A stretch of DNA of 64,000 nucleotides from Lindgomyces ingoldianus (GCF_010093535.1 NW_022985221.1:1-64000); one strand, 5' to 3'. Shown: positions 1-13,300, counted from the first letter of the stretch. Made by a program: numbers and translations. Notes: generated by a model from the letters alone, not told the origin.

Positions 1-361
1 ACAAATAGTATTACAGCTCTTTAGAAAGCTAAATGCTACTTAGTCTATGTAGTAAATAAACTAAACATTAAACACGCCTTCTAAAGGTTGTTTAACGCAG
101 GAACTATATACATGTTCTAAGGCGCTAAGGGGAGCTAGCAGGAGCTTAGGGGAGCCTGCTAAGAGGGGCTCCTATGAGCTCCCTCTGGCTCCCTAGACTT
201 GCGGCCTGTCCCCTTATTAGACGACGCATTCTTCCAGGATTTTGGGCAGCTGCGCTGCCCCAGTGTCCTCCAATTAGTCTGTAAGCGAGCCCTGTCCCAA
301 TCCGGCTAGATTGTGGAGCACTGCTGGTGGAGTTACGCTGGTCTAACTATAGACTATAACA
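1..361 (-). repeat. Partial LTR of family A copy 1 (3' LTR of the minus-strand element)
   Basis: Matches 5745-6105 base for base apart from transitions and ends in TAACA. The first 233 bases of the LTR lie outside the window. It is followed at 362-377 by a pyrimidine run that reads as a purine tract (AGGGAGGAGGGG) on the minus strand, the expected plus-strand primer next to a 3' LTR. Confidence 0.9.
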
Positions 362-3300
362 CGCTGCCCCTCCTCCCTAGCAGCGTCCTCGCTGCTCTGC
401 TCACACAACTGTGTTAGTAAGAGTTTGTTTATAAAGTAAGCGCCTGCCTACTAAAAGGCATCCTTAACATCTATTCTTCTTATACTAAATAGCTTATTAG
501 TTCTGCTTATCTTGTTGTCTTTATGTTACTCTTTGTTTTAATCCTCTTTATTAGATAAAGATAAAGCCCTACAGCGCTTACTAATCTTTAGGGTTGTCCT
601 ATGTGTTAACTTTGTCCTTAGATAAATGTGTTAAGTGTGTAAAAAAGCATAGTAAATGTAATACCTTTATTTTCTAACACTATGTAGAATTGTCTAGAGA
701 AAGAGAGGAAGACACTTCTTTAGGAGGCTAAGGCCTTACAGGCCTAAGATTGTGCGTTGCAGAATAAATAATAGGCTTAAGTCTAAGAACAGCTTTGTTT
801 ACAAGAGGAAATGTTAGGGGCAATAGATAAGAAGCGTTCTAGATAAGATTATATTTAAAAGTTATTAGACCTGCTAGAGGCTTGTCGCGCAAAGTACCTA
901 GAAGAGGACCTCTCTTTCTTAGATAAGATAGAAGCCCTTAAAGCTAAAGCAAAGAGCTGTTCTCCTCCTTAACCTTTGTTAGCTAGGACTTGTCTCTAAA
1001 GGCTGCTGCTATCTAGTAATAACATAGCTGTTCCTTTTAATATAGGTGCCTTGTTGCTTAGCTAGTTTCTTTTAGATAAGCCTAAAGGTACCCTTGTACT
1101 AACAGCTGCGCGTTCTGCAAATTCTTAGCTAGTTCCTATATGTTTTTACTAGTAGGCCACCTTTTTTATTTTACTAGAAATTCTTTTTAGTTTTTTTAAT
1201 TGCTAATAATGTGTTTAACTTTATATTCTGTTTCTTTATCTTTTTATCCCTGCGTGGATAAGGGGATTTCTTTAGGTGCTTTCTCTAATCTAGAGATATA
1301 AAACTATAGATGTATCTTTATATGTGGGGGAAGCTTAAGCTTGCAGTTGTCTTGTTAGGTTTAAAAGACTTTATATAGTCCTATCCTTTTTTCTGCTAGC
1401 TTCCTAGAAGGTCTAGGTATTTTAAGGTTTTTAGTGTTAAGGTATACATAATCTCCTAGGTAGATTTCTAGTCCTAGTTATTATAATTTATTTGCATACT
1501 TCTCTATTATTTCCCTACTAGACCTAGCTTCTACAGCTAACCTTTTGTGTATCTAGTGTAGGTCTATTAGCTAATCTATTAACTCCTATAAGTCTGTAGG
1601 TTAACTTCTATGTAGTGTAAAGTAGGAATTATATCTAAAATTAGCCCTATACAGTGTTTCCTTTATTGTAGCTAATTCTACGTTGTTAATAGCTAGTTAC
1701 ACTATTAGAAGCTATGCTGCCTAATTATTTTAGGTGTAAAAGATGTACTTCCTTAGGTACTTTTCTACTTCTGTGTTTGCTCTTTTAGTCTAACTGTCTG
1801 TCTGCAGGTAGTAGGCTGTTAATAGCTTGTGTGTTATACTAAGGTGCTGCATTACTGCTTTCTAGAAACTGCTAGTAAACAGCTTATCTTAGTTAGAGAT
1901 AATAATCTTAGGGCATCTATGTACTAATATAACATTTTATTCTAGTTTATAAATAAATTTTTTAGCTGTTATTATTTTTTTAAAAAGCTAAGTGTGCAGA
2001 TACTTAGTAGTTTTGTTTAGGGCTACTGTGATTATGTTGCACATCCTGTCTGTTCCTAGTTCTTTAGACAGGGGTAATCCTGTAATAAAGTCTATTGTAA
2101 TTATTGTCTATAGTAACTTTAGTGCTTTAATTAGTTAGAGGTACCTGTAGGCCTTGTGCCTCTGCAGGTTGTTCCTGTTGCAGGTATTGCACTCTCTAAG
2201 CACCTCTGTGCATAGTTGCTTTACCTTTAGTATTTGTTGTAGTATAGAACCCTTAGCTTCTTCTAGAGGGTGCCTATTCCTAGATGTCTAAACATTAGGG
2301 ATTTATAATATTCCTAAATTAAGTTTTTCTATCCTTACTTATTTGCTATAAGCATGTAGAATTCTTTAATAGGTCTAAGTCCTTTATTAGGTTAATAGCG
2401 TGATCCTAGGGCTAGTGCAGTAGTAGCTTTTCTAGGTCCTCTAGTGTCTTAAACATGTCTTTGTAATCCTTATATTTAGCTAGGATGCAGCCCTTGTCCT
2501 AGGTTTAGATAACGCTAATCTATTTTACATCCTTATTAGCCTTAATTTCTTTGTAAGAGACTTCCTTAAGTTCTTTTTTTATTATTCTTATTACCTAGGC
2601 TTCTAGCTCTTAGTAAGAGAATTTCTAAAGTTTTCTTTTCCTAGAGTAGTAACTGCTGCCCTGTTTTACTTGTTTATAGACTAGGCATTAGTTATTATAA
2701 CATGCTAACTATGTTATACATGCGTAGTTGTTAGGAGTTTCTATAGTTATAGTTCTCTAGTTAATTGCAGGATTGTGTGTTTTAAGCTAGTTGTAGCCTA
2801 AAATTACATTATACTTGCCTTCTAGTTAGAGTATATTTATAGACCTCTAGTCCTTTATGTTAGAGGTTTTAAGGTCCTTTTTATAAGTTTCTAGGTTAAT
2901 TTATCCTCTGCTATATTTAATTAATAATGCATTAGTAAGGGTTACCTTAAACAGGTTTTTCTTTATATAGAATAGTATGCCTTATTTGTCTACCTAATCC
3001 TTATCTATTATAGTAAAGGTGCATCTGCTGTTAATAAGAGCTAGTCTAGGCTACCCCTTATACGTGAAGGTAGTTGTTAGGCTGTGTCCTGCCTCTTATC
3101 CTACTGCAATTACTGCTAATATGTTATGTTTAACTTCTTTATTAAAAAAAATATATAAGTTAATGTTCTATAAGTTATTGTTAAACTTATCCTTCTCTTT
3201 TTTATAGATTTAATGTTCTTAATTACAGTAGTTAGCTGCTTTACATTTATAGTCTTTAACTAGATAATGTAACGTTAGGTAGTCTTCTTTTCTTACTACT

Positions 3301-5511
3301 TTTTACTAGAAATAGTAGAACCTGTAGTTGTCTTGTTCTTTACACGCTGCCTATCCCTTCTATTTATGTAAGGGAGCTGTTTAACAGGTGTAACAATTTA
3401 TAGTTTTATAGGCTAAGGCTGTTCCTTGCTATAGGCATCTGTTATAGTTCTTTTTCTATGTAGGCTACTAGCTAGTCCTATGCTTATTATTCTAATGCTT
3501 AATGCAATACTATTGCATGCATTAGTACTAAGGGTATAGACAATTATTAGGTCTATGTAACATATTAAGAGGGCTCTTCTAAGTCTACTAAGGGTATTCT
3601 TGTGTTTGTACTATTTAAACAAGATGTCCTTTTTATTAGTAATTATTAGTGCTATAGTTTTTATTTCTATAGAGTGTGCACTAACTATAGCTCTGTTGCA
3701 TTACTAAGGCCTTCCTGCTAATTACTAGGCTTAGAAGCAGTGTTTTAGGCTTCCCTAGTGCTAGCTTTAGAACTTTAAACCTAGCAGGTCTGCCTAATCC
3801 TTCTAGTTTTTAATCTCTAATCTTAACAAAGAACTACTACTGCTCTTTTTTATCTATAATATTATACTTAACTTTAGCTATTTATTGTATAATGTTAAAC
3901 ATAAGGTAGTTATTGCTAATGTTTATTTAGTAAAGTAAGACTATGCAATAGCTTAGGTAGTTATGTTGTAAGCTACACTTCTAGCACTTGCACTCCTAAA
4001 ACTGTTAGAAGAGCTCCCTTGCTAAAGTGCTAGGGGTCTAGTCTTAAAGGGGGAATTATTTTTCTTTTTTTTAAATGTTTATAATGTATTCTTAGATCTA
4101 AGTCTTTTTTTTATATTTTTTAAAGATTATAAGGTCCTGCAACACTATATTAAGGCTGCTAAAGTTTTAAATAACTACTTCCTAGTACACTTTAAGACAG
4201 TTATTTAAAAAATAGTTACCTTTATATTACTAGTAAAGTCTATTGTCTAGTCTTTCTAATATTTTCTTATCTATAAGGCTGTATTTAGCAGTAATAGCTT
4301 TTACTATTATAGTAGTATTTTTATTCTCCCTCTTCTAGAAGTCTAGGCAGTTTTGTTAGAAATGTCCTACTTTTTTATAGTTTAGGTAGGCCTTGTCCTC
4401 TAGCTACTTTTATTATTCCTTTATTAAGAGCAGCCTATTGTGTCCTAGAACTTAGCTCTTCTTAAAGGGGGGGCTCTATATATGCTTTGTGTAACTAAGG
4501 TCTATTAGTTTTTTATTATATTATAAAAGCTTTTTTTTCTTAGAAACAAACTCTAGTCTTTAAAGAGTTTCTTTTTATTTTTTTTCTCTTTTACGCTCTC
4601 TATAACAGTTATTATAGGTTATTACTTATGTAATAAAGTTTTTAAAAGTAGTTAGTTTTTTACTATGCATAAATTTGTCTTTTATTATTTTACTTAGTCT
4701 GTTATAGAACATGCAGCAAAGGGCTTTTTAGTCTGTCTATCTGCAGATAGCTAGCTGTTCCCTAAAGCGTGCTGCATAATTCTAGACTAGGCTATTTCTT
4801 TATTTTATAGTGTTTAGTTTATTAGCTGCAATTTTCTTTTTATTAAAAGTTCTATAAATAGCTGTTAAGGCTTCTTTAAAGTTTTTAATGCTACTAAATA
4901 CTTTTTTTATTTTAGAAGTAAATGCTTTACTATTTACCTTAAAATTTATTTAATTATCTGCATAGAGTTAGAACTAAATTATAGAGGGGCCTTTTAAGTG
5001 TAATTCTATCTAGGATATTATTTCTTTGTTAGTCTAAAATGCTCCTTTATTATATTACATATAAAGGTAACATCTTATAAAGAATAGTTAAAAGTCCTTT
5101 AATAATTCTCTAAAAGGCTTTAAAAGAGCTAGTCTTAAAGTCCTTTTAGCTGCTATGTTTACTTTTTTAGTTAAAATGTTTTAGATCTTTACTAGCTCTA
5201 CTTATAGTTTATATATTTAATAGGCTTAGCTAGTTACTTCTTAGGGGCTTAAAAGTTTAAAAAGGTTCTGTAATTTTACTACTTTTTAGTAGAAGTTAGC
5301 AATCTTTTTTTTAAGCTTTAGTAATTTACTAACCTTATTACTAATCTGCTAGAGTTCTTTAATGTTATTCTAAATTACATTAATCTGTTCTGCTAGGATA
5401 GCTTTACTTTAGATAGGAACTTCTATAAATTCTAATAGCGCAGCATAGGCTATGTTAGAATCTAGGTTGTGTTAAAAAGTATCTATACTTTTTAAAGAGA
5501 GTAGTGTTTAA

Positions 5512-6105
5512 TGTTACAATCTTTGCTCTATAGAGCACTTAGGTCTTTAGTTATTCCTAGAGGTAGAGTAGGACAGATAATAGAGGCTAACTAGTAGGGT
5601 GTACAGTCCTACGTACAGGCTATTAGGCTAATAGAGGATAATGTAGAGTGACTGGATTGTAGTTTGCCCTATGTGCGGCAGTAGGGAGGCTAGGGTTAAA
5701 CAGTCCTGTTAGACAGGGTTAGAGGTATATATAGTGCAAGATATACAAATAGTATTACAGCTCTTTAGAAAGCTAAATGCTACTTAGTCTATGTAGTAAA
5801 TAAACTAAACATTAAACACGCCTTCTAAAGGTTGTTTAATGCAGGAACTATATACATGTTCTAGGGTGCTAAGGGGAGCTGGCAGGAGCTTAGGGGAGCC
5901 TGCTAAGAGGGGCTCCTATGAGCTCCCTCCGGCTCCCTGGACTTGCGGCCCGTCCCCTTATTAGACAACGCATTCTTCCAGGATTTTGGGCAGCTGCGCT
6001 GCCCCAGTGTCCTCTGATTGGTCCGTAAGCGAGCCCTGTCCCAATCCGGCTAGATTGTGGAGCACTGCTGGTGGAGTTACGCTGGTCCAACTATAGACCG
6101 TAACA
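5512..6105 (-). repeat. Full LTR of family A copy 1 (5' LTR of the minus-strand element), 594 bp
   Basis: It begins TGTTACAATC and ends GACCGTAACA, so it has the usual TG...CA ends and a short terminal inverted repeat. The inner half (left side) is more mutated to T/A than the outer half near 5900-6105. Confidence 0.9.
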
Positions 6106-6153
6106 ATAGTGTTGTTAGTAAGAAAGGGGAAGAACTTAGCTAAATTAAGTGTA

Positions 6154-7495
6154 CAATAGGTGCCAAGAAGTCATCATCCTCTCGCTTAACTTACTATATC
6201 GGGTCAACCCACACACCTTAAAATTTTCCGCACCACTCGTTCTCCTCCTTCTCCACACTACCACCATGCCTTCCCAACCTAAAACTGCTTGCTGTGAATA
6301 TAATAAGCCTACCCTTACTAGCATCTAGGCGCTCTCTTGTATTAGTTTTAGCCTTTTAAAGATACAGAAGACTTTTCCTATTCTAATTCTGTTAATTAAG
6401 TTAATACTTAAGCAGTTGCAAAAATGTAAGAATAAGCCCTAAAAAAAGGCCTGTTGCATAGGGAAACCCCTAAAGCTTAATAAGCGCGTAGAGTAATAAT
6501 TAGTATAACACCTAAAGCAGTTTCCCTTTAAAATGTATAAAGTACTTGCTACTTCTAGAAAAACAACAACTGCAATCTGCGTTAATACAGTAAAGCAATA
6601 CCTATAAAAAAATAAGTACTACGCATTTAAACTACGCGCTAAGCCCTACCTTAAGCCCTCCTACAAGCTTAATTATTGTTGCTAGGGTGCTTACATAAAA
6701 ACCTAAGATAATAACAACTTTAAATGTGTCTACTTCTCTAACAAATTAACTTTTAAAGTAGGACTTATCTCTACTACTTAATACTACAAGTAGAAGAAGG
6801 GGGCATTGTGTGCGTACAAATCTTAATACCTAAAGCCTACTTTTAAGAGTAGGAGAAGCTCTGTTAGAGTATAGGCAGCTATATCCTAGGATTTTAAGTT
6901 AGAGCTAGTTATACTGCCTTAAGGCAAGTAGATAGACTTAAGAAGATACTATAATAAGGTCTTAGCTACTTACACGCAGCTATTTTATACTAAAGTCTTT
7001 AAAAAACGCAGTATTGCGTTGTAGCAGGAGGATAGGGCTTTATACTACAGGTTAAAGATAACTGCAGGTTTCTAAGAAAAGCTTTGCATAGATTATATAG
7101 TGTGGCTAGCACAAAGTTCTAATTTAAATCTTATTAAGAACCTCTAGCGCATTATAAAGATTTAGATTTTAAAAAGAAGACACTAAATAAGTAATATTAA
7201 AGAGATAGAGTCTATCTTAAAGGAGGAGTAGAATAGGTTAAAGCTAGAAGATTAGCAGAAGTGTATATTATCTATGCCCCAGCGCGTCGCTGACGTCAGG
7301 GCTGCCCAGGGAGGCTCTACCCGCTAGTGAACAATTGCTACTCTAAAAGATTCTCTGTTATTAATTCTATTATATAAATTAAAAGCTTTAATTTTTAATT
7401 GCAATCTATCCCTAAAATCCTCATATAAAACTGCGTGGGCAGATTGTATTCGCTTGCGCACGGTGCGGAGGATGATCACTTCCTGGCACCTACTG
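6154..7495 (+). mobile_element. Tc1/mariner-type DNA transposon relic, 1342 bp
   Basis: The ends form an imperfect terminal inverted repeat of about 30 bp (left CAATAGGTGCCAAGAAGT, right the complement of CAGTAGGTGCCAGGAAGT), flanked by TA at 6152-6153 and 7496-7497. This is the target duplication of the Tc1/mariner superfamily. It sits 48 bp outside the LTR of Gypsy copy 1. Confidence 0.9.
6266..7326 (+). pseudogene. Broken Tc1-type transposase
   Basis: A start in good context (CCACCATGCC) opens a frame with an N-terminal helix-turn-helix-like segment. The C-terminal part contains a degraded copy of the Tc1 catalytic block SPDLNPIENLW, readable near 7090-7140, and ends in a proline-glutamine-arginine stretch and GGSTR before a TAG at 7324-7326. 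Many in-frame stops occur where tryptophan or glutamine is expected, which fits RIP. The span is not a multiple of three, so at least one indel is also present. The family cuts and pastes its element into TA sites; this copy is inactive. Confidence 0.8.
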
Positions 7496-7683
7496 TACAG
7501 TCTGTTAAGCAGAGTGTGGGTAAAGCAGGTTAGTAGAAGGCAAGTTGTAGTTTAGCCTAGTAGCTGTATAGGGAGCTAGCAAACCTAATCTAAAAGGATA
7601 GAAAAGAAGGTATATATAGTGCAAGATATATAAGGCAGTAAGGTCCTTTTTATAAAGGTTTTAATGCTTTTTAGTTTATTAAG

Positions 7684-7836
7684 TGTAAGGCCGGGATGGC
7701 GCTTACGTGTAAGGCCGAGATGGTGCTTACGTGCGACGGGTATATATACTATTCTGTACGCAATAATTAACTGTTGGTTAATTATTCGCACCTTTTTAGT
7801 TGTATTAGCGTAGTGGTACAGAGCTCTGTCCTTACA
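7684..7836. mobile_element. Short solo-LTR-like or miniature element, 153 bp, with target duplication TTAAG
   Basis: It starts TGTAAGG and ends CCTTACA, and TTAAG stands on both sides (7679-7683 and 7837-7841). The TG...CA ends and a 5-bp duplication fit a small solo LTR; the inverted ends would also fit a miniature inverted-repeat element. The left part has two tandem 24-bp units, each beginning GTAAGGCCG and ending GCTTAC and so partly self-complementary. A related sequence in reverse orientation lies at 25474-25657. Confidence 0.7.
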
Positions 7837-7933
7837 TTAAGTAGGTAAAGACTAAATAGTAATTACAACCCTCTAACTATAGTTATAATTAAGACTATAT
7901 ACATAGGGTTTACATGCTTTGCATGTTTGCATG

Positions 7934-8548
7934 TGTTACGGTCTATGGTTGGACCAGCGTAACTCCACTAGCAGTGCTCCACAATCTAGCTGGATTGGAA
8001 CAGGGCTCGCTTATGGACCAATCGGAGATCACGGAGGCAGCGCAGCTGCCTGAGATAATGGAAGAATGCGTCGTCCAGTAGGAACACAGGACGCGAGTCC
8101 TAAGGAAGCTTAGCGAGCCTAGACAAGCTAGACAAGTTAGTAGTAGAGCTAAATTATAGGGCTTATCTAAACTTGCCTAAACTCGCCTTAGCGTCCCTAA
8201 CACATGTATATAGTTCCTGCATTAAACAACCTTTAAGAGGTATGTTTAACATTTAGTTTATTCTTTACATAGACTAAGTAGCATTTAGCTTTTTAAAGAG
8301 CTGTAATACTATTTGTATATCTTGCACTATATATACCTCTAACCTTGTCTAAAAGGACTGTTTAACCCTAGCCTCTCTACTGCTGCACATAGGGCAAACT
8401 ACAATCTAGTCACTCTACCCCTCTCTAATAGCCTATTAGCCTGTACGTAGGACTGTACACCCTACTAGATTGGCCCCTACTGCCTGTCCTACTTCCCCCC
8501 TAGGAGTATTATAAGACCTAAGTGCTTTCTAAAGCAAGGATTGTAACA
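7934..8548 (+). repeat. 5' LTR of family A copy 2, 615 bp
   Basis: It begins TGTTACGGTC and ends GGATTGTAACA. The outer (left) roughly 250 bp keep many C and G bases that are T and A in the partner LTR; the inner half shows the reverse. Confidence 0.95.
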
Positions 8549-8559
8549 TTAAACACTAC

Positions 8560-9742
8560 CCCCTTTAAAAAGTATAGATACCTCTTAACATAACTTAGAT
8601 TCTAACATAGCCTATGCTACGCTATTAGGATCTACTAAAGTCTCTACCTAAAGCAAAGCTGTTCTAGCAGAGCAGATTAATTTAATCTAAGATAACATTA
8701 AAAAACTCTAGTAAATTAGCAATAAGGTTAGTAAGCTACTAAGACTTAAGCAAAAAGTTGCTAACTTTTGCTAAAAAGTAGTAAAATTATAGAACCTTTT
8801 TAAACTTTTAAGCCTCTAGAAAGCTACTAACTAAGCCTATTAAATACATAAACTATAAGTAGAACTAGTAAAAATCTAGAACATTTTTACTAAAAAAGCA
8901 AGTGTTGCAGCTAAAAAGACTTTAAGACTAGCCTTCTTAAAGCCTTTTAAATAATTACTAAAAAACCTTTGCCTATTTTTTATAAGATGCTACCTTTATA
9001 TGTAATATAATAAAGAAGCATTCTAAACTAACACAGAAATAATATTCTAGATAGGACTATACTTAGAAAGCCCTTTTATAATCTAGTTTTAGCTATATAT
9101 AGATAACTAAATAAATTTTAAAGCTAATAAAGTAACACTTAACTCTAAGATAAAAAAAGTATTTAGTAATATTAAAAACTTTAAAGCAGCCTTAACAGCT
9201 ATTTATAGAACCTTAAATAAGAAAAGAATTACTACTAATAAACTAAACACTATAAGGTAAAGTAACAGCATAGTCTAAAACTACACAGCACACTTTAGGG
9301 AATAACTAGCTATCTGCAGATAGAATAACTAAAAAGCCCTGTGCTGCATGTTTTATAATAGGCTAAATAATAAAGTAAAGAATAAGTTTATACATGTTAA
9401 TAAGCTAACTAGACTAGACAACTACATTATAAAAGCAATAATATATAATAATTGTTATAAAAAATGTAAAAGAGAAAAATAATAAAAAAGAACTTCTTAA
9501 AAGCTAGAGTTTGTCTTAAAGAAAAAAAAAACTTTATAGTATAATAAAAAACTAATAAATCTTAGTTATATAAAATATACATAGAGCCCCCCTTTAAAGA
9601 AAAACTAAGTTCTAAGATGTAATAGGCTGCCTCTAATAAAGGAATAATAAAAGTAGTTAAAAGATAAGGCCTGCCTAAACTATAAAAAAGTAGGACATTT
9701 CTGCTAAAATTACCTAGACTTTTAGAAGGGGAAGAATAAAAA
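8560..9742 (+). pseudogene. gag relic of family A copy 2
   Basis: The region reads as a stop-ridden capsid-type frame. Near 9668-9710 it keeps a nucleic-acid-binding zinc knuckle of the CCHC type (C-x2-C-x4-H-x4-C), with some positions mutated; the reading around it is CLNY..KVGHFC. The frame is then interrupted by the nested element and resumes after 15414. Its family role is packaging of the element RNA. No intact product is possible. Confidence 0.7.
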
Positions 9743-9747
9743 TACTA

Positions 9748-10065
9748 TGTTACAATTGTGCACAAGTAAGGTTATAGAGCTTTACAGAGATCTAGTTTAA
9801 TTACTATGTGAGGTATTATAGTAGGTACAAGACGTTATGTGAGGAACAGGAAGGTTTAGAAGAAAATTAGTAATTAAATACTTAGCTTAGAAGTCTAAGC
9901 GCTTTAGGTATAAATTAAGCCTATTTTAAGTTTAGTTAGTGTTAAAGCAGTTTATGCTTAAGTTTATGTCTATGTTATATTATATTTATATTAAACGTGC
10001 ACTAATAATACTCTAGTACACATCTAATACAGTTATGTCTAGGATCTAGAGAGGATACTGTAACA
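9748..10065 (-). repeat. LTR of family B, left copy, 318 bp (3' LTR of the minus-strand element)
   Basis: Starts TGTTACAATTG and ends ATACTGTAACA. It matches 15092-15409 along its whole length apart from transitions. Confidence 0.95.
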
Positions 10066-11279
10066 GTACCCCCCCTTTTATTAGAAAGGGGATTCTTTAC
10101 ATTAGTAGTTCTAGCATTAGGTTGTCTTTATTAGGGTATAGGTTTAGTTTAGATAGGTATTAGGCGTAGAATTAAGTTACTGCAGAGTTTTTTTATAAGG
10201 CTTCTGCAGGTTCCTACAACAGTTTGTTGTATCTAGTTTATTTTATAAGGTATTTATAGATACGTTTCTTCTTGTTAAACTAAATCTATTTAACATCTTC
10301 TATAACATATTCTAGTTTATTATTTATAATAATAGGTTTAGGTAGCAGGTTTAGCTGTTTAGGTAGATAGTTAGATTTAAGAGCTGCTTAGCGCAGCAAC
10401 AATATGTGGAACACAGGGTGTATCTTTATGCTGTTAGGTAGGATTAATTAGTAAGTATGTAATAAAACTATATAGGCTACTATAAAGGGGCTAAAGTTCT
10501 TCTAATTAAGTTTTTTTAATTATTAGTTTATTTAGATATTTCTAGCGTCTAGCTAGACCTTCTTGCTAGCTACATACATAAAGGTAAGGGTTTAGAATTA
10601 GTTTACGTACTCTTGTTAAAAAGCTTAAGCCTATGTAAGCTTTTTATAAACATATTTAGATATATTTTAGATTTTATTAATAAGTTTATTTATATTTATT
10701 ACTTATATAGATTAATAAGTTAGTTAAAGAGTATTTAAAAGTAGTTTAAATCCTATTTAGGGGTAGTATCTATAGTTTACTAAGAACAGGGATACTTATG
10801 TTAATTTAAATGTTATGTTATTAGCTTTAAACTATGCTATAGCTAACTATTTTACTTAGTTATTTTACTAGTAGTTTATATACACTTATAGGACTTATTC
10901 TATTACAGCATTTATGTTCTTAGTCTAGCTGTTAGTCTCTAGGTAAAAAGCTGTAGATAAATAGAGGGTAATTTAGAGCTGTTTATAAAGTTTGTTTTAG
11001 AAGGCTAAGACAAACTGTGTACCTCTATCTAATATAATTATGTTAGGCAGGCTATAGTAAACTTATACATATTAGTAGAATAACTAGGCTATATTAGGGG
11101 CAGTTATAAAGGAACATAGTATTAGGTGTTAATACTTAGTTAAGTAATTAATAACTACTATAATATTTATGTACTTTTTAGATAAAAGTAGGTCTATAAT
11201 AAAATTAATTAATATGTTTTTTTAAGCTTATTTAAAAATTAGAAGCAGTTTAAGCAGGCTATTATACTTTTTTTAAGAG

Positions 11280-13300
11280 GCTTTTACTTTACAGCAAGTA
11301 TAGCAACATAATATATATTAGTGTACAGTATAGAACATGCGGGGCCAGTAGTACTCTCTCTGTAGTAGGTTAAGAGTCTTTCTTCTGCCTAGGTGTTCTT
11401 TAATAGGCAAGTTGTATACAATTTAGAGTAGTTTAATTTTTAGTTTGTTAAAATTAAAAATTATAAGTTAGTTATAGTAATATAGCTTACTATTTTAGTT
11501 TTTATAGTTAGCTAGTGTTACCTTTTTTAACTAACTAGCGCTATTTTAGAGCAGGTTTAAGGTTTCTTAAATAAATTTATTATTTAAATACTTATTAGTA
11601 ATAATTTAATTAATTATCTAATCTATTTTATTTAAGTTAAAGTCTAAAAATAGTTTAAGTTAAAGTAAAGTTTAGTGTTAAGCCTTTTACACTTTTTTTT
11701 AAGCAGAAATGTTTTAAAATTATCTTATAAAGGCATCTAGTTTCTCTTTATTTTAACTAGAATAATAAGTAATCTTAAAATTAAAATAAAATAAGTATTT
11801 AGACTAATAAGCTTATTAGTAGCTAAGTTATTTTGTAGTTACAAAGTACTACAAGTTCTTATAGTTAGATAGGACCTGTATTAGATACGCTGCACCTTCT
11901 AGTTTAAGTTACTATTATTTAAAGCAGCGTACTATAGCAAGTAATTTTTTATTATAAATCTTATAATTACCTTTTATAAGACTTATTTTTTTTAAGAAGT
12001 ATGTAATAGGCCTAATAGTCCTGTCTAGCTTAGTCTAGAAAAGAACTTCTGCTACTACATAGTCTAAGGCATTAGCTTCTACAAGTATTAGTAGTTTAAA
12101 GTTAAAGTAGTAAAGTATTAAGGCTTTAGTAAAAGCTTTCTTTAGCTAGTTAAAAAACTATTAGTAATTTAAGTTAAAGTTAAATTAAATTCTTTTTTTA
12201 GTAAGTGTAATTATAAAGCTTACTTACTATAAAAAGTTATTAATAAATTATTAGTAGAAGTTAGTAAATTCTATAAAAGCTTAAATGTTTTTTATGTCCT
12301 TTAAGTATTACTAATCTAGCACAGTCTAAACCTTAACAGGGTCTATTTAAATGCTATTTATAGAGATTACATATTCTAAATATATAACCTTTAATTAGTA
12401 GAACTTGCATTTATCTATGTTAAGTTACAGACCTGCTTCCTCTATAGCTTTTAGCACTAGGCGTACATACTGTTTATGCTCTAAAAGGCTATTACTATAA
12501 ATTAAAATATTATTAATATACGCAGTGCAGAACATGTCTAAGTAGGGTTAAAGTAAGTTATTTATAAAATGTTAAAAAGTACTAGGCGTGTTAGCTAAGC
12601 TAAAGGGCATTACTAAGTACTTAAATAGTCTATATTAGGTCTAAAACACTGTTAGCTACTTATTACCCTTTACTATCCTTAGCTTATTAAAGGCAGCAAT
12701 AATATCTAACTTTATAAAATACTTTACTTTACTTAGTTAGCTTAAAGTTTCTTATAAAAAAAAAATTAAGTATTAGTTTTTAATAGTAACAGCATTTAGT
12801 TTTTAGTAGTTAACATAGAATTAAAGCCTACCTTTAAGTTTCTTTATAAATAGTATAAGTAACACTACTAGTAAGAAGCTAGCTTAAATAAACTTTTTTT
12901 TTAGGTTCTTATTAAGGTATTTTTAAAGCACTTTTAATTTATTTAGTAACATTCTATATAGTAGCCTATAACTAGGTTATTTGCTAGGCTTAAGAGTTAT
13001 TTAGTAATTATATAGACATTATATTAAAAGCTTATTAGACTTATTTTAGAAAAAGACATATAACAAGTTATAGTAGTCTTAAAGAACTATTATTTTTAGG
13101 TTAGTGTGTTTTTAAAGAGCTAAAGCTTAGTCTATATTAAAAATTATAACTACGTAGATTTTATAATCTAGTTGTTAAGCTAAGGTTATAAATAAAGCAG
13201 GTTCTATGTAGCAGATGTCTATCTACTGTTTAAGTCCTAGTTTATGTCTAAATTAGGTAGGTAAAGATTTTTTAAAAGCTTTTTTTTTTTAAGTTTAGGC
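11280..13300 (-). pseudogene. pol relic of family B (reverse transcriptase, RNase H, integrase)
   Basis: On the minus strand the catalytic YxDD region of reverse transcriptase is recognisable near 12505-12530 with both aspartates mutated to asparagine. It is followed towards lower coordinates by an RNase-H-like stretch and the H2C2 integrase zinc domain (HLGRRKTL...REYYWP...CC.C) near 11300-11420. Aspartate to asparagine (GAC/GAT to AAC/AAT) and tryptophan to stop are the changes RIP produces. The limits given are approximate. Confidence 0.75.

Larger units (their letters stand above)
1..6105 (-). mobile_element. Gypsy-type LTR retrotransposon relic, family A, copy 1 (left end outside window)
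   Basis: Positions 1-361 repeat 5745-6105 in direct orientation, so these are the two LTRs of one element; the left LTR is cut by the window edge. The interior reads as the reverse complement of the family A copy at 7934-21353, so coding runs on the minus strand: a gag CCHC knuckle near 4353-4392, then the region before the reverse transcriptase near 2440-2620, then integrase and tail near 800-2300. Compared with the other copy, about 1.36 kb covering reverse transcriptase and RNase H is missing at a junction near 2380. Stops fill all frames, as expected from RIP, so the element cannot be active. The right flank after the LTR is ATAGT; the matching left flank is not visible. Confidence 0.9.

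Noticed and set aside
3019..3207. 62-codon plus-strand frame
   Set aside because: Lies antisense in the degraded pol region of family A copy 1.
7585..7791. 68-codon minus-strand frame, similar to one at 25465-25647
   Set aside because: The similarity comes from the shared short repeat, not from a protein.
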